Origin: Clostridiales bacterium
Lineage (GTDB): Bacteria > Bacillota > Clostridia > Oscillospirales > Oscillospiraceae
Assembly: GCA_021205375.1 (NCBI GenBank)
Contig: JAJPXR010000085.1
Location: forward strand, 1-6,057
Direction of reading: 5' to 3'
Length of the DNA: 6,057 nt
Below the pieces are notes generated by a model. That model made no database searches. It was given only the letters and a program-made list of their open reading frames with translations, and was not told the DNA's origin. Position numbers and translations under genes: made by a program. The first letter of the stretch is position 1; every line of letters begins with the position of its first letter. Positions 1 through 4,088 of this stretch are shown here, piece by piece.

Positions 1-100
1 ACCCCTCCGCCACCGCCTAAAGGCGGCGGCCCTCCTCCCCTTTCAGGGCAGGGAGGGGCGAAGCCCCGGAAGTGCCGCTTGACGGCGGAGGCAAGAGGGG
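1..100. repeat. GC-rich palindromic intergenic element (possible interspersed repeat)
   Basis: This stretch has no credible reading frame and is built from nested inverted repeats. An outer pair, CCTCCGCC (4-11) and GGCGGAGG (84-91), encloses smaller stems: CCGCC/GGCGG at 13-17/22-26, GGGGC/GCCCC at 55-59/63-67 with a GAA loop, and CCGC/GCGG at 75-78/85-88. From general knowledge, elements of the form CCCCTCCG...CTCCCCTTTCAGGG...GGAGGCAAG recur between genes in many Oscillospiraceae-like genomes, and this one resembles them. The left end may lie outside the window. I infer a non-coding, mobile-like or RNA-structured repeat; copy number cannot be judged from one window. Confidence 0.45.
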
Positions 101-133
101 CGGTCTATTATGGAAGCGTAAGGTGTAAATTTA

Positions 134-151
134 AGAGACGCTAGAGACGCT
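134..151. repeat. Tandem 9-bp direct repeat (AGAGACGCT x2)
   Basis: AGAGACGCT occurs at 134-142 and again directly after it at 143-151. The pair lies between the palindromic element and the tRNA terminator hairpin. An AGCGT at 115-119 could pair with either copy's ACGCT. It may be slippage, or an insertion footprint at the edge of the element to the left. No function is assigned. Confidence 0.6.
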
Positions 152-165
152 TTATAAAACACAAC

Positions 166-196
166 AAGCACCGGGCAGAAAACCCGGTGCTTTTTT
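166..196 (-). terminator. Intrinsic terminator hairpin downstream of tRNA-Pro
   Basis: A perfect 10-bp stem, AAGCACCGGG (166-175) with CCCGGTGCTT (183-192), has a 7-nt loop. It sits 5 nt beyond the encoded CCA end of the minus-strand tRNA. Reading the minus strand, the stem is followed by a T-rich tail (GTTGTGTTTT). Reading the plus strand, it is followed by T191-T196, so it could also stop transcription entering from the left. Serving the tRNA is the simplest reading; bidirectional use is possible. Confidence 0.8.
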
Positions 197-197
197 C

Positions 198-274
198 TGG
201 TCGGAACGCGGGGATTCGAACCCCGGGCCTCTTGGACCCGAACCAAGCGCGATACCAAACTTCGCCACGTCCCG
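198..274 (-). tRNA. tRNA-Pro (anticodon CGG), CCA encoded
   Basis: The reverse complement folds into a complete cloverleaf. The acceptor strands are CGGGACG and CGTTCCG with one G-T pair, then discriminator A and an encoded CCA (198-200). The D stem is GCGA/TCGC with GG in the loop. The anticodon stem is CTTGG/CCAAG with loop TTCGGGT, which places anticodon CGG at positions 34-36, reading proline codon CCG. The variable loop is 5 nt, and the T arm is CGGGG-TTCGAAT-CCCCG. The gene has its own strong promoter and a terminator, so it is a single-gene unit. A dedicated CGG anticodon fits a GC-rich genome that uses CCG often. Confidence 0.97.
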
Positions 275-287
275 ATGACAACACAGT

Positions 288-316
288 ATTATATAAGGTG
301 GGAGCGCGTTTGTCAA
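288..316 (-). promoter_or_regulatory. Consensus sigma-A promoter of tRNA-Pro
   Basis: On the minus strand, TTGACA (311-316) and TATAAT (288-293) are both perfect consensus hexamers with the ideal 17-bp spacer. The tRNA 5' end is at 274, so transcription should start only a few bases upstream of the mature end. This is the strongest promoter in the window, as expected for a stable RNA gene. Confidence 0.93.
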
Positions 317-344
317 GAAATTTTTCCACAGTCGCACTTTTCCC

Positions 345-391
345 AAAAAAAACGCGGCCACACAGGGGCGCAGGCTCCCATGTGGCCGTGT
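345..391 (-). terminator. Intrinsic terminator of the ferredoxin gene
   Basis: On the minus strand an 11-bp stem (381-391 with 352-362, core CGGCCACA/TGTGGCCG, one G-T pair) encloses an 18-nt loop and runs into eight T's (complement of A345-A352). The ferredoxin stop codon is at 449, about 58 bases upstream of the stem. The terminator therefore insulates the downstream tRNA promoter (288-316) from ferredoxin transcription. Confidence 0.88.
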
Positions 392-448
392 TCGTTTCGC
401 CCCGCTTACGTGAGGCTAATGTACCGGAAAAGTGCTGCGAGGGTGGGA

Positions 449-619
449 TTACTCCTCCTCAATCGCACCCATGGGGCACTGGGCGGCGCAGGAACCGCAG
501 GAGATGCAGGTATCAGCGTCGATGACATAAGAGGTATCGCCCTCAGAGATAGCACCCACGGGGCACTGATCCGCGCAGGAGCCGCAGGAGATGCAGCCGT
601 CAGTAATCTTGTATGCCAT
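449..619 (-). CDS. 2[4Fe-4S] bacterial-type ferredoxin, 56 aa
   Basis: This small soluble cytoplasmic electron carrier reads MAYKITDGC and ends in GAIEEE. It has two canonical CxxCxxCxxxCP motifs: Cys9, 12, 15, 19 before Pro20, and Cys38, 41, 44, 48 before Pro49. These ligate two [4Fe-4S] clusters in the pseudo-twofold clostridial ferredoxin fold. Both halves share the run CISCGSCAxQCPxGAI, showing the internal duplication typical of the family, and the length of about 55 residues is standard. The start is set by AAGGAGG at 630-636, 10 nt upstream. Such ferredoxins accept low-potential electrons, for example from pyruvate:ferredoxin oxidoreductase, and pass them to hydrogenases and other reductases. 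A hydrogenase gene lies at 2323, on the other strand and with its own promoter, so partnership is plausible but unproven. Transcription appears monocistronic, from 651-678 to the terminator at 345-391. Confidence 0.96.
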   Translation of the reverse strand: MAYKITDGCISCGSCADQCPVGAISEGDTSYVIDADTCISCGSCAAQCPMGAIEEE

Positions 620-650
620 AGTAGAAGTTCCTCCTTCTTAGAATAAATTC

Positions 651-678
651 ATTGTAGCAGATTACGCGAAAAAATCAA
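651..678 (-). promoter_or_regulatory. Putative promoter of the ferredoxin gene
   Basis: On the minus strand, TTGATT (673-678) and TACAAT (651-656) are separated by 16 bp. The -10 matches consensus at 5 of 6 positions and the -35 at 4 of 6. Transcription would start near 644, giving a leader of about 25 nt that carries the AAGGAGG ribosome binding site. Confidence 0.72.
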
Positions 679-708
679 GGGGCTGGCCCCAAATTCTCGA
701 AAGAATTT
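679..708. other. Palindromic sequences just upstream of the ferredoxin promoter
   Basis: Two small dyads lie back to back beside the ferredoxin -35 box: GGGG-CTGG-CCCC at 679-690, and AAATTCT-CGAA-AGAATTT at 691-708 (7-bp perfect stem, 4-nt loop). They could be a regulator binding site, or a weak transcript end for something on the plus strand. No reading frame uses them convincingly and there is no T-run long enough for a good terminator. Confidence 0.3.
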
Positions 709-756
709 TGTCTGAACTGGCGGGCGCGGTCCGGGACGGCGCTGAGACGCATAAAT

Positions 757-786
757 CGGTAAAAAGGGCGCATACTACCGGTAAAA
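757..786. promoter_or_regulatory. Direct repeat CGGTAAAA x2 at 22-bp spacing (possible operator)
   Basis: CGGTAAAA occurs at 757-764 and 779-786, 22 bp apart, about two helical turns. It lies 36-65 bp upstream of the small plus-strand ORF at 822. Same-face direct repeats of this kind can bind a regulator dimer, but two 8-mers may also be chance. No good -35/-10 pair was found next to them. Confidence 0.22.
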
Positions 787-821
787 CGCAAGCAAACCGA
801 CACGAAAAAGGGGAATCTACC

Positions 822-1013
822 ATGAAAAAACGGAAGAAGCCGCTCCCGGAGCGGAAAACGGATGCAGAATTTGGCTACGATCTGACGCCGGACATCCGGG
901 ACGGAGACGCCACCTTTCAGCACACGGACCGCCTGTGGCCCGACGGGGGCCGCCTCCACCGGAACCGGGGAGACGACCAGCCCCACCTGGGGCGCAAGGG
1001 CGGGGAGTTTTAG
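822..1013 (+). CDS. Hypothetical small basic protein, 63 aa
   Basis: I do not recognise this family. The frame starts at ATG 822 behind AAAAGGGGA (806-814), about 7 nt upstream, and ends at TAG 1011-1013. The product begins with a Lys/Arg cluster (MKKRKKPLPERK, residues 1-12), followed by a polar part rich in Asp, Arg, Gly and His, and it ends in GGEF. It has no signal peptide, membrane segment or cysteine. Codons from about residue 20 onward end overwhelmingly in G or C, as in the confirmed genes, which supports coding. A longer version from TTG 708 is possible but lacks a ribosome binding site. No clear promoter is seen; the direct repeats at 757-786 are the only candidate regulatory sites. 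It converges on the interrupted gene at 1027-1233 with 13 bp between the stops. Confidence 0.45.
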   Translation: MKKRKKPLPERKTDAEFGYDLTPDIRDGDATFQHTDRLWPDGGRLHRNRGDDQPHLGRKGGEF

Positions 1014-1026
1014 GTCCTGTGGCGGG

Positions 1027-1233
1027 TCAACCTTCCGGCCCGCCGACCTCCGGGTCCGCCGCAAGGATACCAAGCGCCTCGTCGTATCCCAGCTCTTTCA
1101 GTAGGGCAAGGTACTCCAGGGATGTCTCCTGTGGTCCCCACAGGTGTTTATTCGCCGCCCGAAACCGCTCCAGCGCCTCCTCGTCGATGCCCTAGAGCAT
1201 GTCCTCTCCCGTCTGTTCCTGCCTGTTTTTCAT
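1027..1233 (-). pseudogene. Small gene interrupted by an in-frame amber codon
   Basis: Read from ATG 1233 on the minus strand, the frame runs 69 codons to TGA 1027-1029 but contains TAG at codon 14 (1192-1194). Before the amber it reads MKNRQEQTGEDML. After it come 54 codons rich in Glu, Leu, Ala and Gly, with a helical, amphipathic look (for example EEALERFRAANKHLWG, then SLEYLALLKELGYDEALGIL). Codon choice on both sides resembles the genuine genes. A GGAGAGAGG stretch about 11 nt upstream of the ATG and a possible promoter at 1273-1301 suggest it was once expressed. No ATG, GTG or TTG with a ribosome binding site follows the amber to rescue the larger part. The family is unknown to me. A nonsense mutation is most likely; a sequencing error or amber readthrough are alternatives. 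Confidence 0.5.
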
Positions 1234-1272
1234 ACGATAAACCGCCTCTCTCCTGTTTCTGTTCTGTTCCTT

Positions 1273-1301
1273 ACTGTACCATACCCGCCTGTTTTCCGCA
1301 A
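1273..1301 (-). promoter_or_regulatory. Possible promoter of the interrupted small gene
   Basis: On the minus strand, TTGCGG (1296-1301) and TACAGT (1273-1278) are spaced by 17 bp. The -10 matches at 4 of 6 positions and the -35 only at its TTG. It would fire away from the TRIC promoter at 1327-1355, so the two form a back-to-back divergent pair. Confidence 0.4.
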
Positions 1302-1326
1302 GCGCTGCGCACCCCCAGAAAAACCA

Positions 1327-1355
1327 TTGACATTTTCTCCACAGGCGCTTACAGT
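1327..1355 (+). promoter_or_regulatory. Putative promoter of the TRIC-family gene
   Basis: A perfect -35 TTGACA (1327-1332) is followed after exactly 17 bp by TACAGT (1350-1355). Transcription would begin near 1361-1363, about 53 nt before the ATG. The start site falls inside the dyad at 1355-1386, which suggests the promoter may be controlled there. Confidence 0.68.
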
Positions 1356-1392
1356 GGACCGAGGACCGAAGGAGGTCCCCGGTTCACTTTTT
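1355..1392 (+). promoter_or_regulatory. Dyad with T-run at the TRIC transcription start (operator or terminator-like hairpin)
   Basis: Positions 1355-1367 pair with 1374-1386 as a 13-bp inverted repeat with one A/C mismatch and one G-T pair, around a 6-nt loop (GAAGGA). Five T's follow at 1388-1392. As RNA from a promoter further upstream this would look like an intrinsic terminator. From the promoter at 1327-1355, however, only the inner GGACC/GGTCC stem would be transcribed. So it is either a terminator for upstream plus-strand transcription overlapping the next promoter, or a DNA operator across the start site. Confidence 0.55.
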
Positions 1393-1414
1393 CTTCAATG
1401 GGGAGGCGCTTCAC

Positions 1415-2056
1415 ATGATTCCAGAGCTGGTGTTTTTTCTCATCGACCTGTTTGGCTCCGCCGCCTTCGCCCTCTCCGGGGCGATGGTGGCCTGCCAGAA
1501 AAAGGCCGACCTGTTCGGCGTGGTCTTTCTGGCGGAGACCACCGCCCTGGGCGGCGGCATGATCCGGGACGTGCTGCTGGGCCGGTTCCCGCCCGCCATG
1601 TTCACCAACTGGCAGGACCTGAACGTGGCCCTGTTGATGGCCCTGGTGGTGTTTTTCGCCGTCCTCCGCCACAGCGAGACCTACTACCGGGAGGAGGCGC
1701 TGGTGGAGCGGATCAACAACCTGGTGGACGCGGTGGGACTGGGGATGTTCGCCGTCACCGGCTGCCAGGTGGCTGTGACGGCTGGGTATCAGTCCAACGG
1801 CTTTCTGGTGGTCTTTATGGGGACCATCACGGCGGTGGGCGGCGGCCTGCTGCGGGACATCATCCTGGGGGAGATCCCCTTCATCCTGACCAAGTACATC
1901 TACGCTCTGGCCGCCATTGCCGGGGCCACGTCTTATTACCTGCTGGACCGCTGGGGCGCGGACAGCACCCTTGCCGCTGCCGTTGGCATCTGCGTCACCT
2001 TTGTCCTCCGGTGGCTGGCCACCCGGTACAAGTGGAACCTGCCCCGTCCTGCGTAA
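1415..2056 (+). CDS. UPF0126 / TRIC-family membrane protein, 213 aa
   Basis: This polytopic inner-membrane protein belongs to the UPF0126 family (relatives YicG and YadS), now often annotated as a trimeric intracellular cation channel (TRIC) homologue. It shows the diagnostic duplicated domain. Repeat one has GGGMIRDVLLG at residues 46-56; repeat two has GGGLLRDIILG at 142-152, followed by EIP. The Gly-rich kink and Arg-Asp pair recur in both halves. Hydrophobic stretches lie at about residues 5-25, 33-45, 70-85, 105-122, 128-142, 158-176 and 182-200, consistent with seven membrane helices. The length of 213 matches the family norm of about 200-220. ATG 1415 is fixed by GGGGAGG at 1400-1406, 8 nt upstream. 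The C-terminus is basic (RYKWNLPRPA). Bacterial TRIC homologues conduct K+/Na+, but the substrate of this one is not shown by sequence. No terminator follows, so read-through into the hydrogenase leader is possible. Confidence 0.94.
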   Translation: MIPELVFFLIDLFGSAAFALSGAMVACQKKADLFGVVFLAETTALGGGMIRDVLLGRFPPAMFTNWQDLNVALLMALVVFFAVLRHSETYYREEALVERINNLVDAVGLGMFAVTGCQVAVTAGYQSNGFLVVFMGTITAVGGGLLRDIILGEIPFILTKYIYALAAIAGATSYYLLDRWGADSTLAAAVGICVTFVLRWLATRYKWNLPRPA

Positions 2057-2100
2057 GCGAAAAAGTCTGTGAAAAAATTGACGAACTTTCGCCTATCCGG

Positions 2101-2129
2101 TTGCCAAGCCCAAAGTTGTGTGTTATACT
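2101..2129 (+). promoter_or_regulatory. Promoter of the hydrogenase gene
   Basis: TTGCCA (2101-2106) and TATACT (2124-2129) are separated by 17 bp, and each hexamer matches consensus at 5 of 6 positions. Transcription would start near 2136, leaving a leader of about 187 nt before ATG 2323. It lies in the gap after the TRIC gene, giving the hydrogenase its own transcription. Confidence 0.8.
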
Positions 2130-2135
2130 GACGTT

Positions 2136-2322
2136 GCGAAAGGTGCTTGACGGAAAATTCCATTCGTGCACCGCGAAAGTTCAGCCGCTTGGGGGCAGCG
2201 CGCTCCCGCTGCAAGGCGGCTGCGTCCCTTTCCCCATCTGACCGGAAGCGGCACAATGTAGAGGGTGTGGACTGCTCCTGGGCCGGGAAGAGGCGCACAC
2301 ACGGAAAAAGGAGAACGATACT
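2136..2322 (+). promoter_or_regulatory. Long structured 5' leader of the hydrogenase mRNA
   Basis: The leader contains at least two clear hairpins. Hairpin one pairs GGTGC (2142-2146) with GCACC (2168-2172) and has an inner GGAA/TTCC at 2152-2155/2158-2161. Hairpin two is strong: CAGCCGC (2182-2188) with GCGGCTG (2216-2222), TT with AA, then inner GCAGCG (2195-2200) with CGCTGC (2207-2212) around a 6-nt loop. A weaker GTGTG/CACAC pairing (2265-2269/2296-2300) may lie closer to the gene. AAGGAG at 2308-2313 is the ribosome binding site, 9 nt before the ATG. No hairpin is followed by a T-run, so attenuation by intrinsic termination is not evident. I could not match it to a riboswitch class I know. 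It may act on translation or mRNA stability. Confidence 0.5.
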
Positions 2323-3903
2323 ATGAGAGGACTGTATTCCAGCAAAACGGACCTGCGCCGGAAGGTCTTCACCGAAGTGGCGCGTTTTGCCTACGAAGGA
2401 GGCACCAAACAGGACTTTGAGGAGATCCCCTTCAAGATCCTGCCCGGCGAGGTCGGCTCTTACCGGGACAACATCTTCCTGGAGCGGGCCATCCTGGGTG
2501 AGCGGCTGCGCACCGCCATGGGTATGCCCGTCCGCACTGCGGGCGAGTCCGGCCCCATCTCCACCGGCATCGACGACGCCGAGGTGCCGGAGCACTACTA
2601 TACGCCCCCACTGATCAACGTCATCAAATTCGCCTGCCACGCCTGTCCGGAGAAGCAGGTCATCGTCACCAACGGCTGCCAGGGCTGCCTGGAGCATCCC
2701 TGTATGGAAATGTGCCCCAAGAAGGCCATTTCCATCGTCAAGGGCAAGTCTGTCATCGACCAGTCCAAGTGCATCAAGTGTGGCCGCTGCGTCACCGTCT
2801 GCCCCTACAGCGCCATCATCAAGCAGGAGCGCCCCTGCACCAAGGCCTGCGGCGCCGGCGCCATCAAGAGCGACGAGAAGGGCCGCGCCGAGATCGACTA
2901 TGACAAGTGCGTCTCCTGCGGCCAGTGCCTGGTGTCCTGCCCCTTCGCCGCCATCGTGGATAAGAGCCAGATCTACCAGACCATCACCGCCCTGAAGAGC
3001 GACACCCCGGTCTATGCCGCCGTCGCCCCCGCCTTCGCCGGGCAGTTCTCCTCCAAGCGCACCGACAGCAAGGTCCGCGCCGTCTTTAAGCGGCTGGGCT
3101 TCGAGGACGCGGTGGAGGTCGCCATCGGCGCGGACCTGTGTACCATCGCCGAGGCCCGGGACTTCGTGGAGGAAGTGCCCTCCAAGCTGAAGTTTATGGC
3201 CACCTCCTGCTGCCCCGCCTGGGCGGTGCTGGCCAAAAAGACCGTTCCCCAGTTCGCGGACAACATCTCCATGGCCCTGACCCCCATGGTCCTGACCGCC
3301 CGTCTCATCAAGAAGGAACACCCCGGCGCGAAGGTCGCCTTCATCGGCCCCTGCGCCGCCAAGAAACTGGAGGCCATGCGCCGCACCATCCGGTCCGATG
3401 TGGACTTCGTGCTGACCTTCGAGGAGGTCCAGGGCATTATGGACGCCAAGGGCGTCAGCTTCGACGACATCCCCGAATCCGAGTACCTGCCCTTCAACGA
3501 GGCCAGCGGCGACGGCTGCGGCTTCGCGGTCAGCGGCGGCGTGGCCCAGGCGGTGAAGAACGTCATCGCTCAGACCCACCCGGAGATGGAGGTCAAGGTG
3601 GCCCGTGCCGAGGGCCTGGCCGACTGCAAGAAGATGTTGCTCATGGCCAAGGCCGGCAAGTACGACGGCTATCTGCTGGAAGGCATGGGCTGTCCCGGCG
3701 GCTGCGTGGGCGGCGCTGGCACCATCGTCGCGCCGGAAAAGACCGCCAAGACGGTGGCCGTCGGCGTCAAGGAAAAGTCCAACATGACCCCCTTCGACTC
3801 CAAGTACGCCAGTCTGCTCAACGACGTGGAAGAGCGCGAGACCTTCAGCAGCGATTTCTCCACCGGCGCGGCCGAGTGGGAACGCAAGATGTTCAACGAC
3901 TGA
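2323..3903 (+). CDS. Monomeric [FeFe] hydrogenase, group B type, 526 aa
   Basis: A cytoplasmic iron-only hydrogenase (2H+ + 2e- = H2). The three H-cluster motifs are present. L1 is TSCCPAW at residues 294-300; Cys296 corresponds to the proton-relay cysteine and Cys297 to a cluster ligand. L2 is GPCAAKKLE at 342-350 with Cys344. L3 is EGMGCPGGCVGGAG at 453-466 with Cys457 and Cys461. GPC in L2 rather than the MPC of group A enzymes, and the total length, fit the group B1/B3 family. Before this lie 16 cysteines, enough for up to four [4Fe-4S] clusters: Cys105/108, CxxCxxxxCxxxCP (119-131), CxxCxxCxxxCP (150-160), Cys172/176 and CxxCxxCxxxCP (196-206). There is no plant-type [2Fe-2S] domain and no signal peptide. 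The start has AAGGAG at 2308-2313. The likely donor is reduced ferredoxin, such as the one encoded at 449-619. The maturases HydE, HydF and HydG are not in this window. The gene is monocistronic, with its own promoter and terminator. Group B enzymes are poorly characterised, so H2 uptake, evolution or sensing cannot be decided here. Confidence 0.95.
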   Translation: MRGLYSSKTDLRRKVFTEVARFAYEGGTKQDFEEIPFKILPGEVGSYRDNIFLERAILGERLRTAMGMPVRTAGESGPISTGIDDAEVPEHYYTPPLINVIKFACHACPEKQVIVTNGCQGCLEHPCMEMCPKKAISIVKGKSVIDQSKCIKCGRCVTVCPYSAIIKQERPCTKACGAGAIKSDEKGRAEIDYDKCVSCGQCLVSCPFAAIVDKSQIYQTITALKSDTPVYAAVAPAFAGQFSSKRTDSKVRAVFKRLGFEDAVEVAIGADLCTIAEARDFVEEVPSKLKFMATSCCPAWAVLAKKTVPQFADNISMALTPMVLTARLIKKEHPGAKVAFIGPCAAKKLEAMRRTIRSDVDFVLTFEEVQGIMDAKGVSFDDIPESEYLPFNEASGDGCGFAVSGGVAQAVKNVIAQTHPEMEVKVARAEGLADCKKMLLMAKAGKYDGYLLEGMGCPGGCVGGAGTIVAPEKTAKTVAVGVKEKSNMTPFDSKYASLLNDVEERETFSSDFSTGAAEWERKMFND

Positions 3904-3935
3904 CATTTTCCCCAACGATTTACTTACCAAACCGC

Positions 3936-3967
3936 AAAAACTGCTCCCTCTGTGGGAGCAGTTTTTT
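3936..3967 (+). terminator. Intrinsic terminator of the hydrogenase gene
   Basis: CTGCTCCC (3941-3948) pairs with GGGAGCAG (3954-3961) around a 5-nt loop. The stem extends by A-T pairs (3936-3940 with 3962-3966) and ends in six T's (3962-3967). It lies 32 nt after the stop codon. The A-run on the left could let it act on the other strand too. Confidence 0.93.
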
Positions 3968-4005
3968 GTCGTTTTTCGTATTATATAGCCAGTTTTTTGA
4001 AAGGG

Positions 4006-4034
4006 TTGTATTTTTTGTATGGTCGTGGTAAAGT
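4006..4034 (+). promoter_or_regulatory. Possible promoter of the exported DUF4886/Fn3 protein gene
   Basis: TTGTAT (4006-4011) and TAAAGT (4029-4034) are 17 bp apart, and the -10 is preceded by TGG, giving an extended -10 (TGGTAAAGT). The region from 3962 to 4040 is AT-rich against a GC-rich background. Transcription would start near 4041, about 48 nt before the ATG. TTGAAA at 3997-4002 with TATGGT, at a short 15-bp spacing, is a weaker alternative. Confidence 0.55.
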
Positions 4035-4088
4035 AATTGTAAGGTCCTGTTTTCAGCACCCCCAAAAAACAAAAGGAGAGCAATCATC

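Noticed and set aside
187..646. Plus-strand frames across the tRNA and ferredoxin region
   Set aside because: They run through a confirmed tRNA, a promoter, a terminator and the antisense of the ferredoxin gene.
708..821. TTG 708 as the start of the small plus-strand protein
   Set aside because: It has no ribosome binding site and would place the palindrome and direct repeats inside the gene. ATG 822 has a purine-rich site at a proper distance.
1021..1044. GGCGGG/CCCGCC hairpin between the convergent small genes, as a terminator
   Set aside because: It has a 6-bp stem and 12-nt loop but no T-run on either side, and it overlaps the 3' end of the interrupted gene.
675..1073. A 132-codon minus-strand frame
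   Set aside because: The product is an Arg/Pro/Val-rich composition with no ribosome binding site, and it overlaps both small genes and the palindromes near the ferredoxin promoter. The plus-strand frame at 822 has better codon use.
2057..2092. GCGAAA/TTTCGC pairing after the TRIC stop codon, as a terminator
   Set aside because: The stem is only 6 bp with a 24-nt loop and no T-tail follows.
1144..2241. A 365-codon plus-strand frame overlapping the TRIC gene
   Set aside because: It shares the DNA of the clearly recognisable UPF0126 protein in another frame, crosses its promoter and stop, and gives a Gly/Arg/Pro-rich sequence without family features.
2136..2322. Cobalamin or tetrahydrofolate riboswitch in the hydrogenase leader
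   Set aside because: I looked for the conserved blocks I know from those classes and did not find them. The leader is reported only as unassigned structure.
1936..4083. A 715-codon open frame on the minus strand across the hydrogenase
   Set aside because: It is fully antisense to a gene with unmistakable [FeFe] hydrogenase motifs, its product is a Gly/Asp/His/Leu-rich composition artefact, and it has no ribosome binding site. GC-rich third positions open such frames by chance.
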